Positions 9,370-19,297 are shown, counted from the stretch's first letter. The stretch is 64,000 nt of DNA from Candidatus Bathyarchaeota archaeon (GCA_026394265.1 JAPKYO010000013.1:23761-87760), one strand, 5' to 3'. Program-made: numbers and translations. Notes: a model not told the origin generated them from the letters alone.

Positions 9370-9420
9370 CTTCGTGGCGCCGCAGGTGCCCTGTGGTTTA
9401 GGCAAGTTCTACCAGAAACC

Positions 9421-9467
9421 TTATAAGCAGCACGGGTATATATAACTTACGTATATGTAAAATATAC
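9421..9467. promoter_or_regulatory. Divergent promoter between PadR-like gene and TFB
   Basis: TTATAA (9421-9426) suits the minus-strand gene and TATATATAAC (9437-9446) suits TFB. Just downstream is a short inverted repeat, GTATA-7 nt-TATAC (9451-9467), near the predicted TFB transcription start, which could be a repressor site. Confidence 0.45.
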
Positions 9468-9507
9468 TCTTCTCAGGACCTACCCTCCAGAGAAGAAGGT
9501 GAGAAAG

Positions 9508-10467
9508 ATGAAGATTGAAGAAGACACGAGAAAATGCCCGAAATGCGGAAACGCGAACATCATAAGCGACCCCGAGAATGGTGAACGCATCTGCAACCAG
9601 TGTGGCCTAGTCCTCGAGGAGACCCCGATCGACATGGGCCCGGAGTGGAGGGCATTCACGGCCGACGAGAAGAACAGCCGGAGCCGGACGGGCCTAGGTC
9701 CATCCCTGACCCTCTACGACAAGGGCCTATCGACCGTATTCAGGGGGGACAGAGACGCCGCAGGTAGGAAGCTAAACAATGAGGCACGCCTAAAGATGGA
9801 CCGCCTCAGACGCTACGACAACAGGAGCAAATTCGACGAGACCTGGCGCAGGAACCTCAGCGTCGCCATGGCCGAGCTCGACAGGATATCGGTCGTACTC
9901 CACATCCCAAGCAACGTTAAGGAACAGGCAGCCCTCATATACCGCAAGGCACTCAAAGCGGACCTCATAAGGGGCCGGAGCATCGACGCCTTCGTAGCCG
10001 CGTCCATATACGCGGCGTGCAGGGCAACCGAGGTACCACGCCCGATAAAGAAGGTATCAGAGGCAAGCACAAGAGACCACGCAGAAGTCGCCAGAACTTA
10101 CAGGCTCCTAATCAAGGAGCTGAAGCTCAGGATGCCCGTAGACGAGCCCATGAAGTTCGTCCCAAGCATCGCGGCCAAGCTGAGACTGAGACGGGACACC
10201 GAGCAGAATGCGATAAACATACTAAAGTCCGCGAAGATCAGGCAGGGGCTCGCGGGCAAGGACCCCCGTGGCCTCGCCGCGGCGGCGCTCTACATGGCGT
10301 GTATAAAAAACGACGACAAGCGCATCCAGAAAGACGTGGCTATCGCGGCCGGAACAACCGAGGTCACCCTCAGGAACAGGCTCCGCGGCCTCATAGAGGT
10401 TACCACACCTTCCCAGCCGGTTCAGTCCCTGATTGATGTGACCCTCTCGGTACCCGTCACAGCGTGA
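9508..10467 (+). CDS. tfb: Transcription initiation factor TFB
   Basis: Archaeal TFIIB homologue that bridges TBP-bound promoter DNA and RNA polymerase. N-terminal zinc ribbon with CPKCGNANII and CNQCGLVLEE, a B-reader/linker region (GPEWRAFTADEKNSRSRTG), then two cyclin repeats (LDRISVVLHIPSNVKEQAALIY and the second from about residue 215). Length about 319 residues is normal. I prefer the ATG at 9508 over the GTG at 9499 because AAGGTGAG lies directly upstream as a ribosome-binding site. Identification is secure; only this TFB copy is in view. Confidence 0.95.
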   Translation: MKIEEDTRKCPKCGNANIISDPENGERICNQCGLVLEETPIDMGPEWRAFTADEKNSRSRTGLGPSLTLYDKGLSTVFRGDRDAAGRKLNNEARLKMDRLRRYDNRSKFDETWRRNLSVAMAELDRISVVLHIPSNVKEQAALIYRKALKADLIRGRSIDAFVAASIYAACRATEVPRPIKKVSEASTRDHAEVARTYRLLIKELKLRMPVDEPMKFVPSIAAKLRLRRDTEQNAINILKSAKIRQGLAGKDPRGLAAAALYMACIKNDDKRIQKDVAIAAGTTEVTLRNRLRGLIEVTTPSQPVQSLIDVTLSVPVTA

Positions 10468-10524
10468 TGCGGCTAGGCTAACCCTTTTTAACGCCATACC
10501 CTTCCTTCTGCCTCGATACAAGTC

Positions 10525-10797
10525 ATGGCAGAGGGAAAAAACCCCGAGAAGAAGAAGCTCACCGTCGATGAAACCATGCGTAGAATGAGGCCCTTCTTCG
10601 TAATGCTGATGATGTTTCCCCTCATTGGTATGATAGCGGCGATGATCATCGTCTACATGATACAGCCTAAGAACCTTCTACTTATCGAGAGCCTGATTTT
10701 TTTCTCAATGGCCATATTCGTAGTGACCACATACCTCTTCATTAAACGCATGGGGCAATTTTCTACGAAGAAACCCGCTGAATTAACCTCAAAATAG
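10525..10797 (+). CDS. Small membrane protein, two transmembrane segments
   Basis: 90 residues. A charged N-terminus (MAEGKNPEKKKLTVDETMRRMRPF) precedes two hydrophobic segments (residues ~25-48 and ~54-75) and a charged tail. No family recognised. It lies between TFB and the ATPase I subunit, with CTTTTTAACG about 35 nt upstream as a likely promoter. The I subunit has its own leader and ribosome-binding site, so co-transcription with the ATPase genes is only possible. It resembles membrane-insertion or ATPase-assembly factors in layout only; I assign no function. Confidence 0.6.
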   Translation: MAEGKNPEKKKLTVDETMRRMRPFFVMLMMFPLIGMIAAMIIVYMIQPKNLLLIESLIFFSMAIFVVTTYLFIKRMGQFSTKKPAELTSK

Positions 10798-10883
10798 GCC
10801 GGGTGAAATTTTGTGAAGGCACAGAACATATATGTGCCCTAAAGTTTTTAATGGGAAGAACCGCATTAAGGTGAGTTGCCTTG

Positions 10884-13049
10884 ATGAAAAAAGTCACAAT
10901 CATCACCTTCCCGGAGTACGAGAGTCTTGTACTCGACTCCCTCGGCTCCGCGGGTGTGACCCAGCTCAAAGAGGTCACCGGCCCCGACTACGACGAGTAT
11001 CGGAAGGAGGCTACCGGACCTGACTATAAGGCACTTTTCGGTGAGGTAGAACCCCGCTACAAGGACCTTCAGAGACTCATAAGCTTCCAGATTGACCGTA
11101 CGACGCCGAGCCTCGATGTCCTCAGAGACTATGCTAGGAACCCAGAGATCAAAACCAAGGCGACTGTACAGCAGCTCGACCGGATACTGGTCCTGCTCAG
11201 GGGGGCGAAGGAAGCCCAGTCCAACGAAGCTGAGAGGATCACTAAGGAACTGGACGAGAAAGTGAGCAAGGGAAGCGCCATCTATCACGAGAAGAAGCGA
11301 ACCCTGATCGATCAGCAGTCTCGCTGGATGGTGAAGATCGAGTTCCTCAAGGCGCTGGGCACCGACGACTTGAAGGGCAGCCTAGGGAACGGCGTGATAC
11401 ACACCGAGTTCGTTAAGCGCCTCGAGCAGCACCTGGTGAAGCAGACGGAGGTCAAGATCAAGGCGACGTCGATCTCCCCCTCTGTGAGCTTCATCATCGT
11501 TAACGGTCCTCAGGAACTTGAAAAGTGGGTCAATGACCTCTTCCTAGTCTTCGAGGTCGCGGACATATCGACCATCCTGGGCGCAGACGCGAAAACAGTT
11601 GTCGACCCCACAAAGAGGGTGAAGACGCTCGAAAAGCTTCAGGCGGAGATGGCGACGTGGGTTGAAGGCATATCCGCTAAGGGCGACACCTTCGAGGAGA
11701 AGATAGCCTCGATGGAGAACAACCACCAGGAGACGCTAAAGCTCCTCGAACAAGAAAAAGAGGAGAAACTCAAGGCATCGGCAGAGCAGTGGAGTGAGCG
11801 CTCCGCAAAGATAGAGACCGATGTAAAGGAGAAGGAGATGAAGGCGCTAAGTGAGATTGCCTTCAACTATAACCTGCTCCGCCTCGGCGCAGACAAACGC
11901 GCTCCCGTGATGAGGACGAAAGTCTTCAGTATACTCCAAGGCTGGACCCCCGCTGAAAACATCGCCGAGTTCAAGGCGGCGTTGAGTGTGGTCGAGGCGA
12001 AGATCGGAGAGACGATAATCGCTGATGTCGAGGACATCGAGCACGGCGCCAAGGGCGTTCCGACGCCGACGCCGAACATGAAGCCAAGCATACTCCTCCC
12101 GACGTGGAAACTAACCACCCTGCGTGGCTGGCCGACCAACAGTGAGCTGAACCCCGCATACATCAGCGTCATCGTCTTCGCGTTCCAGTTCGGTCTAATG
12201 TACGGAGACGTTGGTCAGGGGCTCGTCATCCTCATACTCGGTTTCGTATTCGCGAGCAAGTTCAAGCGTGGGATGCTGAAGTACCTCGGCGGCCTGTTCA
12301 TCCCGATGGGGATCGCTGCCACCATCTTCGGTTTCCTCTACGGCTCGATCTTCCTCAACGAGACGTTCCTCGAGCAATTCTATCACCCGATCATGCCGAA
12401 CCCTATCCACCAGACGACCAAGTTGCTGCTGTTAGTCTTCGAGATTGCGGCTATCGAGATCATTCTTGGCCTGTGCATAGGTGCCTACAACCAGATCAAG
12501 AAGGGCAACCCGGTGGGCGCCCTCGGCGAGCACGGCCTGGGCATGATCCTGTACGTCGGTGGCCTCTACATGACCGCGATGTACTTCATATCAATACACA
12601 TGAACTTCATGATGGCGCTCACTTACCCCGGCTTCTACGTGATGATACTCGGGATGCTCCTGAGCTTCGCGGAGCCGGTGATTCACAGCATACAGCACGG
12701 TCACGGAGTTGGGATGGAGAGCATCGGCGAGGGCGTAGGCGGACTGCTTATGACCTTCGTCGAGGGGCTGGCGAACCTCTTCAGCTTCCTTCGTATCGCC
12801 GCGTTCGCATTGGCTCACGCGAGCCTCGCGATCGCTGCGGAGGCGCTGAGCGCGGCAATCGTCCTGCCGATACCCATCCCGATCGGCCTCGTGATCATGA
12901 ACATCGTGGCGCTCACCTTCGAGCTCATATCCAGCACGGTTCAGAGCCTGAGGCTGCTTTACTACGAGTTCATGGGCAAGTTCTTCGACGGGAAGGGGGT
13001 CCCGTTCAAGCCGTTCACCTTGCCGAAGGAGAAGCGAATATCCGAGTGA
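10884..13049 (+). CDS. atpI: A/V-type ATP synthase subunit I (a subunit)
   Basis: Membrane stator subunit that forms the ion half-channels against the proteolipid ring. About 721 residues: a cytoplasmic coiled-coil half (residues 1-~380) and a membrane half with eight predicted helices. GDVGQGLVILILGF and SFLRIAAFALAHASLAI are conserved; the Arg in FLRIAAFALAH is the residue facing the ring carboxylate. The start follows AAGGTGAG at 10868-10875. Subunit K follows after about 115 nt, but the catalytic subunits A-F are not in this window, so the ATPase genes are split at least here. Confidence 0.93.
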   Translation: MKKVTIITFPEYESLVLDSLGSAGVTQLKEVTGPDYDEYRKEATGPDYKALFGEVEPRYKDLQRLISFQIDRTTPSLDVLRDYARNPEIKTKATVQQLDRILVLLRGAKEAQSNEAERITKELDEKVSKGSAIYHEKKRTLIDQQSRWMVKIEFLKALGTDDLKGSLGNGVIHTEFVKRLEQHLVKQTEVKIKATSISPSVSFIIVNGPQELEKWVNDLFLVFEVADISTILGADAKTVVDPTKRVKTLEKLQAEMATWVEGISAKGDTFEEKIASMENNHQETLKLLEQEKEEKLKASAEQWSERSAKIETDVKEKEMKALSEIAFNYNLLRLGADKRAPVMRTKVFSILQGWTPAENIAEFKAALSVVEAKIGETIIADVEDIEHGAKGVPTPTPNMKPSILLPTWKLTTLRGWPTNSELNPAYISVIVFAFQFGLMYGDVGQGLVILILGFVFASKFKRGMLKYLGGLFIPMGIAATIFGFLYGSIFLNETFLEQFYHPIMPNPIHQTTKLLLLVFEIAAIEIILGLCIGAYNQIKKGNPVGALGEHGLGMILYVGGLYMTAMYFISIHMNFMMALTYPGFYVMILGMLLSFAEPVIHSIQHGHGVGMESIGEGVGGLLMTFVEGLANLFSFLRIAAFALAHASLAIAAEALSAAIVLPIPIPIGLVIMNIVALTFELISSTVQSLRLLYYEFMGKFFDGKGVPFKPFTLPKEKRISE

Positions 13050-13165
13050 CCCCCGTTTAGAAAAAGGTTATAAACGAAACAGATGACCTATAGGAGAAAA
13101 AGGTGTGGAATATCGAATGATCTACTCTGAGGCAACCCACCGTTTGATGGAGGGGAGGCTCTGAG

Positions 13166-13594
13166 ATGGTTGATTTTCTTCCCGCTGCAATAGTTGTCGG
13201 CGCTAGCATCGTCGGCGCGGCGTATATAATGTCCCAGGGAGCAATCGTTGGGGCATCCGCGGAGGTCGAGAAGAAGAGCACCGTCTGGGGAGCTGCCCTG
13301 AATGCTTTCGGTGGTTTTATGATCGTTTTGAGCGTACTCTTTACGATCATCATATTGGCTGGAGGTGAAACTGGAGTGATACCTGAGACTGCATGGCCCC
13401 TCCTGACTGGAGCGATGACGATGATTGGAGCCGGCTTCGCTGCCGCACTCTGTATCATGGTCGCCGCGAAGGCAGGTTCCGAGATGTTGAGCGAGAAGCC
13501 TGAGCTTTCGATCTGGGCTCTGCTCTTCATCGCTCTCGGTGAGGGTCTCGCCATCTACGGTCTAATCGTCACCATTCTAATGGTGAACAAGTAG
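13166..13594 (+). CDS. atpK: A/V-type ATP synthase subunit K (proteolipid, four helices)
   Basis: 142-residue proteolipid of the rotor ring. Two hairpins of two helices each. The second hairpin carries the ion-binding Glu in ALGEGLAIYGL (E126). The matching site in the first hairpin is Gly (AFGGFMIVL, about G50). This is the V-type plan: four helices but one carboxylate. The gene lies right after subunit I, preceded by GATGGAGGGGAGG, a strong ribosome-binding region. The coupling ion cannot be decided from sequence. Confidence 0.92.
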   Translation: MVDFLPAAIVVGASIVGAAYIMSQGAIVGASAEVEKKSTVWGAALNAFGGFMIVLSVLFTIIILAGGETGVIPETAWPLLTGAMTMIGAGFAAALCIMVAAKAGSEMLSEKPELSIWALLFIALGEGLAIYGLIVTILMVNK

Positions 13595-13703
13595 CCGTAG
13601 GGCGGGCCACCCCGACCCACTTCCTTCTCTTCTTAATACTTTTCGGAGCAACAATAACACCCCCGGCTGATGCCATGGATGTGTTAATCTTGCTCGGAAA
13701 CCC

Positions 13704-13717
13704 TTTTAATAATTAAC
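13704..13717 (+). promoter_or_regulatory. Promoter of purSLQ
   Basis: CTTTTAATAATTAA precedes purS by about 50 nt and is the only strong AT element there. Downstream lies GTTTACCC (13724-13731), which also occurs upstream of purC (22535-22542, complement). The preceding T-rich stretch around 13620-13645 may end the ATPase transcript. Confidence 0.4.
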
Positions 13718-13766
13718 ACGGTTGTTTACCCCAAGGGCTTTTAGCCCTACCGTGGATGGATTAGGC

Positions 13767-14018
13767 ATGAAGTTCAAGGCCTTCGTCTACGTCACCCTCA
13801 AGGCGGGCTACAGCGACCCCGAGGGGGAGACGACAGCTCACGCCCTCAGGGGGCTGGGCTACTCGGTTGATGATGTCCGGTCGAGCAAGGCGTACGAGGT
13901 CTCGTTCGAGGCCGCCGACCGGGGGAAGGCGGAGAAGCTGCTTGACGAGATGTGCAGGCGGCTACTGACGAACCCAACGAAAGACGACTACCGCTTCGAG
14001 ATAAGTGAGCTGAGATGA
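13767..14018 (+). CDS. purS: FGAM synthase subunit PurS
   Basis: 83-residue small subunit that bridges PurL and PurQ in the three-part formylglycinamidine synthase. The sequence starts MKFKAFVYVTLKAGYSDPEG and contains TTAHALRGLGYSVDDVRSSKAYEV, typical of PurS. Start at ATG 13767; upstream in-frame codons (from 13722) do not match the family. The stop overlaps the purL start as ATGA, so translation is coupled. Confidence 0.93.
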   Translation: MKFKAFVYVTLKAGYSDPEGETTAHALRGLGYSVDDVRSSKAYEVSFEAADRGKAEKLLDEMCRRLLTNPTKDDYRFEISELR

Positions 14019-16387
14019 GTAGGATCACCCGGAGCAAGCAGCCCTTCGAGCACTTCCACGTAGACCTACTTAACGCCAAGGATGGCGATCTCAAGGAGAT
14101 CGGTAAGACCCTTGGTCTCGGCCTGAGTCTTGAGGAGCTACGCTACATCAGGGACCACTACCTCCTACGCGAGAGGAAGGCGACCGATGTAGAGCTCCAG
14201 ACCTATGACCAGACCTTCAGCGAGCACTGCAGCCACAAGAGCTTCCGGGGCGTCGTGGTGACCCCCGAGGGGAAGGTGGATGGGTTGCTGAAGACCTACA
14301 TCAGGCGCGTCGTCGAGGAGCTGAAGCCTTCGTGGTGTTTCAGCGTCTTCGAGGATAACGCGGGCATCGTCGACCTTGAGGGGGATTACAAGGTTGCGAT
14401 CAAGGTTGAGACACATAATCATCCGTCGGCTATCGAGCCCTTTGGCGGGGCGGCTACTGGGTTGGGCGGCGTCATCAGGGACATACTAGGCGTCTGGGCG
14501 GACCCGATAGCCTGCACCGACGTGCTCTGCTTCGGCCCACTCGACTATCCCTGGGAGAAGCTGCCCGAGGGTGTGAAGCACCCGACGTACCTCTTCAACG
14601 GAGTCGTCGACGGCATCGGCAGCTACGGCAACAGCATAGGCATCCCGACGGTCAACGGGGCGACCCTCTTCGCCGACGAGTACACGGGCAACGTCGTCGT
14701 CTACGCGGGCTGCATCGGCGTCCTCAAGGCGGACCAGTATATCCACCGGGGGAAGTCGGGCGACTACTGCGTCCTCGCCGGCGGGCGCACGGGCCTCGAC
14801 GGCATCCACGGCGTCACATTCGCCTCGGCTGAGCTGACGAAGGAGTCCGAGCAGGTCTCCCGACCCGCCGTCCAGATAGCGAACCCAATCGAGGAAGAGA
14901 AGCTTAAGCGCGCCATCCAGCAGATAAGTGAGCTACGGCTCGGGTCCGCCATCACAGATATCGGCGGTGGCGGGCTTAGCTGCGGCGTCTGCGAGACCGC
15001 GGATAAGTACGACCTCGGCATCGACGTTGACCTCGACAAGATCCCGCTCAAGGCCGCGAACATGGCGCCATGGGAGATCTGGATCTCCGAGAGCCAGGAG
15101 CGTATGCTCCTCGTCATCCCCCCCGAGAACCTCGACCGCGTCCTCAAGATATTCAGGGATGAGCAGACCGAGGCAAACGCCATCGGGCGCTACAACGACT
15201 CAGGCGTCGCCAAACTCACCTACAAGGGGGTAAAGGTCGCGGACATCCAACTCAAGTCCCTCTTCAACCCGCCGAAGACGACTCGTAAGGCGGAGTGGAG
15301 CGACCCGAAGCTTGAGGAACCAACATTCAACAAGCCGAAGGACCTCGGCTCGGTGCTGCTCAATCTCCTCGCGGGATACAACACCGCGAGCAAGGAGAAG
15401 GTGGTGCGCCGCTACGATCAGGAGGTAAAGGGGCAGACCGTCGTCAAGCCCATGCAGGGATGGAACGCCGGCCCGAGCGACGGCGCGGTCGTCAAGCCTC
15501 TCGTGGACTCGATGATCGGCGTCTCAATCAGCTCAGGGATCAACCCCCGGTACGGGAAGATCAGCCCATACTGGATGGCGGCGAGCGTAATAGATGAGGC
15601 CATCAGGAACAACGTCGCCGTCGGGGGGCGCAGGATCGCCCTCCTCGACAACTTCACGTGGGGCAGCCCCGAGTACAAGGATAGGATCGGCAGCCTCGTC
15701 GAAGCCTGCAAGGCGTGCTACGACTTTGGTATCGCATACGGGACGCCATTCATCTCGGGCAAGGACAGCCTCTACAACGAGTCACCACTTGGCCCAATCG
15801 TGCCGACGTTGCTAATCACCGCTCTCGGCATCGTGCCGAGCGTCGAAGGCGTAATCACGATGGATCTGAAGGCCGCCGGCAACAGGCTATACCTCGTCGG
15901 GGAGACCGCTCCCGAGTTGGGCGGCTCCGAGTACTACCATATGCTCGGATACCTCGGCGCATCTGTGCCAAGGCTCGACGCTGCGAAGACATCAACCGCG
16001 TACAGGCGCCTGACGGCGGCGATTGACGCTGGCTACGTTAGGGCGTGCCACGACCTTTCAGAGGGCGGGTTAGCCGTCTCCCTCGCCGAGATGGCGTTCA
16101 CGGGTGGCCTCGGACTCGACGTAGACCTCACAAAGGTGCCGGTCACAGCCGAGATGAGGGATGACCTACTGCTCTTCAGCGAGTCGAATGGGCGCCTCCT
16201 CGTCGAGGTGTCCGAGGAGAACGCGAGTGCATTCGAGGAGTTGATGAGGGGCTCAGCAGTGGCGTGTATCGGCTCAGTCGTGAAGGAGCCCCGGATCAGT
16301 GTGACTAAGAAGGGTAAGACGGTGATCGAGTTGGAGAACGAGGAGACGATTATGGCGTGGAAGACGCCCCTGGAGGCTCGGCGATGA
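14015..16387 (+). CDS. purL: FGAM synthase large subunit PurL
   Basis: ATP-dependent amidation of FGAR to FGAM in purine synthesis, using ammonia from PurQ. 790 residues, in the usual range for the stand-alone archaeal form. Motifs include TFSEHCSHKSF near the N-terminus, KVETHNHPSAIEPFGGAATGLGG, and ITDIGGGGLSCGVCE. Overlaps purS and purQ by 4 nt on each side (ATGA), so the three subunits are made together. Confidence 0.96.
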   Translation: MSRITRSKQPFEHFHVDLLNAKDGDLKEIGKTLGLGLSLEELRYIRDHYLLRERKATDVELQTYDQTFSEHCSHKSFRGVVVTPEGKVDGLLKTYIRRVVEELKPSWCFSVFEDNAGIVDLEGDYKVAIKVETHNHPSAIEPFGGAATGLGGVIRDILGVWADPIACTDVLCFGPLDYPWEKLPEGVKHPTYLFNGVVDGIGSYGNSIGIPTVNGATLFADEYTGNVVVYAGCIGVLKADQYIHRGKSGDYCVLAGGRTGLDGIHGVTFASAELTKESEQVSRPAVQIANPIEEEKLKRAIQQISELRLGSAITDIGGGGLSCGVCETADKYDLGIDVDLDKIPLKAANMAPWEIWISESQERMLLVIPPENLDRVLKIFRDEQTEANAIGRYNDSGVAKLTYKGVKVADIQLKSLFNPPKTTRKAEWSDPKLEEPTFNKPKDLGSVLLNLLAGYNTASKEKVVRRYDQEVKGQTVVKPMQGWNAGPSDGAVVKPLVDSMIGVSISSGINPRYGKISPYWMAASVIDEAIRNNVAVGGRRIALLDNFTWGSPEYKDRIGSLVEACKACYDFGIAYGTPFISGKDSLYNESPLGPIVPTLLITALGIVPSVEGVITMDLKAAGNRLYLVGETAPELGGSEYYHMLGYLGASVPRLDAAKTSTAYRRLTAAIDAGYVRACHDLSEGGLAVSLAEMAFTGGLGLDVDLTKVPVTAEMRDDLLLFSESNGRLLVEVSEENASAFEELMRGSAVACIGSVVKEPRISVTKKGKTVIELENEETIMAWKTPLEARR

Positions 16388-17196
16388 AGCGCGAGGACAT
16401 AAGGGTCCTGCTCATGCGGGCACCCGGCACAAACTGCGACCTAGAGACGGTGCGCGCCTTCAGGGACCTCGGCGTCCAAGCCGAGCTACGCCACACACAG
16501 GACGTCTTCAAGACCAAGAACCTGCTCGACTACAACGTCCTCGTCTTCCCCGGTGGCTTCAGCTACGGAGACTACGTCCGTAGCGGGGCCATCTGGGCGA
16601 AGGAATGCGAGTACAGGCTGGGGCCGGAGCTTGAGCGGTTCGTGGACGAGGGGCGTCCCGTCCTCGGCGTCTGCAACGGGTTCCAGCAGCTCGTGGAGCT
16701 AGGCTTCCTCCCCGGCTTCGAGGGGAAGTCGAAGTACCCGCAGGCAGCTCTCGCGAACAGCAGCCATGGCTACCAGAACCGGTGGATCAGGATGAAGTAT
16801 ATTGGGCGTGGCAACTGCGGGATGATGGGTTACCTCGATAAGGAACAGGTGATCGCGTGCCCCGTGGCGCACGGTGAGGGGCGCTTCGTCTTCCCCAAGG
16901 AGGGGGAGGAGGAGATGCTCAGGAGCTTGTATGACCGCGACATGCTGGTGTGGCGCTACGTGAGGGCGGATGGTGGCTTCGCTGAGGGGGGCTGGCCGGA
17001 GAACCCGAACGGTGCCTTCCACGACATCGCCGGCGTCTGCAACCCCGAGGGGACGGTGCTCGGCTTGATGCCCCACCCCGAGAGGGCGTATGATGGTTGG
17101 CTGATGCCCGAGTGGACGCGGACGGGGATGAGGCGCTACGGCGACGGGCGCGCCTTCTACGAGAGCATCGTCAGGTACACGGAGAGGCGCTTCTAG
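16384..17196 (+). CDS. purQ: FGAM synthase glutaminase subunit PurQ
   Basis: Class I glutamine amidotransferase that supplies ammonia to PurL. 270 residues. The nucleophile is in VLGVCNGFQQLVELG, and the catalytic His and Glu in LMPHPERAYDG. The FPGGFSYGDYVRSGAIW segment is the family oxyanion region. The start at ATG 16384 overlaps the purL stop as ATGA; an upstream in-frame ATG at 16357 would lie inside purL. Confidence 0.95.
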   Translation: MKREDIRVLLMRAPGTNCDLETVRAFRDLGVQAELRHTQDVFKTKNLLDYNVLVFPGGFSYGDYVRSGAIWAKECEYRLGPELERFVDEGRPVLGVCNGFQQLVELGFLPGFEGKSKYPQAALANSSHGYQNRWIRMKYIGRGNCGMMGYLDKEQVIACPVAHGEGRFVFPKEGEEEMLRSLYDRDMLVWRYVRADGGFAEGGWPENPNGAFHDIAGVCNPEGTVLGLMPHPERAYDGWLMPEWTRTGMRRYGDGRAFYESIVRYTERRF

Positions 17197-17226
17197 CCCA
17201 CCAACTTACGCCACCACAGGTAACGG

Positions 17227-17248
17227 TTTTTTTCCCGCCACTCGCGGG
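17227..17248. terminator. T-run and hairpin between purQ and purE
   Basis: Seven T residues (17227-17233) end the purQ transcript region and are followed by a 5-bp hairpin, CCCGC-CACTC-GCGGG (17234-17248), placed between two convergent genes. Confidence 0.45.
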
Positions 17249-17253
17249 GGCTT

Positions 17254-17694
17254 CTAGCCCGATGCGCGCTTGCGCCTGTATTCTACGAGCTTCTCTTCGA
17301 GTTGCTTGTCGGATAGGGCGAGTATCTCGACGGCGAGTAGGGCGGCGTTCTTTGCGCCGTCGATTCCCACGGTGGCCACCGGGACGCCGGTGGGCATCTG
17401 GACGATGCTGAGGAGGGCGTCGACGCCGCCGAGCTTGACCTCCTTTGGGACGCCGATGACGGGCTTGATGGTCTGGGCGGCGACGGCTCCGGGGAGGGCG
17501 GCCGCGAGACCGGCTATGCAGATAAAGACCTGTGCATCCGTGCCCTCGACGTACTCCGCGAGCGCCTTCGGGTTCCTGTGGGCTGAGAGTGTCCTCTGCT
17601 CGTAGGCTACGCCGAACTCCTTGAGGATGCCTGCGGCTGCGTCGCTTAGCTCCTTGTCTGAGTCGCTGCCGACGATGATGGCGACCTTTGGCAT
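17254..17694 (-). CDS. purE: N5-carboxyaminoimidazole ribonucleotide mutase PurE
   Basis: 146 residues. Starts [20 protein letters not shown] with the GSDSD phosphate-binding loop, then [11 protein letters not shown] with the catalytic His, and [14 protein letters not shown]. These mark PurE, which makes CAIR in purine synthesis. Whether it acts on NCAIR (with PurK) or directly on AIR and CO2 cannot be decided; no purK is in view. The ATG at 17694 was chosen over the frame start at 17871, which has no family match. It faces an MFS gene across a short divergent region. Confidence 0.93.
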   Translation of the reverse strand: MPKVAIIVGSDSDKELSDAAAGILKEFGVAYEQRTLSAHRNPKALAEYVEGTDAQVFICIAGLAAALPGAVAAQTIKPVIGVPKEVKLGGVDALLSIVQMPTGVPVATVGIDGAKNAALLAVEILALSDKQLEEKLVEYRRKRASG

Positions 17695-17791
17695 GGTTAG
17701 AATCCCCCGGGTCAGCTTATGAAAGTAGCCCCCGGCGTGGGAGGAGTTATATGGGGTGAGGGTGCCTCGATCGTCTCGTCGGGTTTCCGTT

Positions 17792-19057
17792 ATGAAGCTC
17801 CCCGAGTTCCTCAAGGGAAACGCATTCGTGATGATCGTCTGCGAGTGCATATGGAGGTCGACGGTAGACATCGTTGTGCCATTCGTCAGCCTCTACGTGC
17901 TGGAGCTCGGCGGGAACTACCAGACGATTGGGTTCATCATGTCGGGGGCGAGCCTCGCGAGCATGCTCCTATACCCCCTCGGCGGCTACATAGCCGACTA
18001 CCAGGGACGCATCAAGCTCATCGGCTACATGACCTTCATGTACGCCTTCGCGTTCCTCGTTACGGGGTTGGGGGAGTCGTGGCAGTGGCTCGCGCTGGGC
18101 ATGTTCCTGCAGAACCTGACCACGTTCTACTGGCCTGCGATACAGGCGTTGATGGCCGACTCCATCCCGCCGGGGCAGAGGGGGCTAGGCTTCGCCACCG
18201 TCGAGGCGATACCCGCCGCATTCGGGCTCATTGCGCCACTCGCGGGGGCGTGGCTCATAGGCCTACTCGGTATGAGGACGGCGATGAGGGGCCTATACTT
18301 CAGCGCATTCATAATAGCGTCCGCCCTAGCGCTCTTCAGGCTCAGGTTCCTCAAGGAAACCCTAGTCAACCCCAAGAAGCTCGACGCATCCCCGAGGGGC
18401 ATCGCCAGTCTAGTCGTGGACTCGTACCGCGGGGTATTCACGACGCTATCGGGGATAACGAGGGAGCTGTGGGTTCTCGCCCTTCTCGTGACGGCCCTCG
18501 TCTTCTCCGCCTCATTCGCGAGCAGCTTCTGGATAATCCGGGCAACCAAGATCATCGGGCTGAGCCTGCCGGAGTGGGCTACCGTGATCATGGTCTCCGG
18601 GGTCGTGGGGGTCATCCTCGGAATACCCGCCGGGAGGCTGATCGATAGGCTGTCTAAGCGGTGGGTCGCGGGGATATGCATCATACTGGGGGCGATTCTC
18701 TCCTTCCTGTTCCTCCGGGCGTCCTCCTATTCGGAGGTGCTCGTCTTGGCCCTCGCGGCGGCCGTGGTCGACGCCTTCCTGAATCCCTCACTGAAGAGCC
18801 TGTTCGCCGATTTGACGCCTCGTAGCGTGAGGGGGAGGGCGATGGCCCTCGTCGGCGGGGGCGGGTTGAATCTGATGAGGGGCGTCTTCGCCAACAGCAT
18901 CCTCGCCAAGACCTTCCTCACGATCGGGGCGTTCCTCAGCGGGTACGTCTACGGCTTCGATACCAGCCTACCGTGGCTGATCCTCACCGGCGCGATGCTC
19001 GTCATCGGTGTCTGCTTCATCATCTTCGTTAGGGACCCGGCGGAGCCCGAGGTCTAG
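17792..19057 (+). CDS. Major facilitator superfamily transporter, paralogue 1
   Basis: About 421 residues with twelve predicted helices. The MFS loop between helices 2 and 3 reads [17 protein letters not shown]. It is a close relative of the gene at 24874-26142: both have [28 protein letters not shown] and SLP-G/A-G-DR in the same places. ATG 17792 matches the start of that paralogue; a GTG at 17756 is possible. TTATATGG lies about 40 nt upstream. No substrate can be inferred; the purine genes around it make a nucleobase or drug transporter conceivable but unproven. Confidence 0.8.
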   Translation: MKLPEFLKGNAFVMIVCECIWRSTVDIVVPFVSLYVLELGGNYQTIGFIMSGASLASMLLYPLGGYIADYQGRIKLIGYMTFMYAFAFLVTGLGESWQWLALGMFLQNLTTFYWPAIQALMADSIPPGQRGLGFATVEAIPAAFGLIAPLAGAWLIGLLGMRTAMRGLYFSAFIIASALALFRLRFLKETLVNPKKLDASPRGIASLVVDSYRGVFTTLSGITRELWVLALLVTALVFSASFASSFWIIRATKIIGLSLPEWATVIMVSGVVGVILGIPAGRLIDRLSKRWVAGICIILGAILSFLFLRASSYSEVLVLALAAAVVDAFLNPSLKSLFADLTPRSVRGRAMALVGGGGLNLMRGVFANSILAKTFLTIGAFLSGYVYGFDTSLPWLILTGAMLVIGVCFIIFVRDPAEPEV

Positions 19058-19102
19058 CCGTGGAGAATACTTATCCCTGAGCCGATAGGAGTCTATCCCG
19101 TC

Positions 19103-19297
19103 ATGTCCGAGCTCGGCTCCGTCTTCTTCCCCGTCGGGGTCTTCATCGCCCTCGCCGGCGTCGTCCTCGTGACGAACTCGCCCTTCATGAAGGAGATTCT
19201 TGATCCGGTCGAGTTCCTGCAGAAGAACCGCCGGCTCGTCGGGGGCGCGATGGTGGTACTCGGCTTCGCGCTGATGGCGCTGAGCCTTGGCGCGTAG
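19103..19297 (+). CDS. Small membrane protein, two transmembrane segments
   Basis: 64 residues with two hydrophobic segments (MSELGSVFFPVGVFIALAGVVLV and VGGAMVVLGFALMALSLG) separated by a charged loop. No family recognised. AATACTTATCC lies about 30 nt upstream of the ATG as a likely TATA region. It ends just before the promoter of the next gene. The coding case rests on the promoter, hydrophobic pattern and position only. Confidence 0.5.
   Translation: MSELGSVFFPVGVFIALAGVVLVTNSPFMKEILDPVEFLQKNRRLVGGAMVVLGFALMALSLGA

Noticed and set aside
13081..13165. Possible C/D box RNA between ATPase subunits I and K
   Set aside because: AGATGA-like and CTGA-like boxes exist, but spacing is too long and the C box does not fit its consensus.
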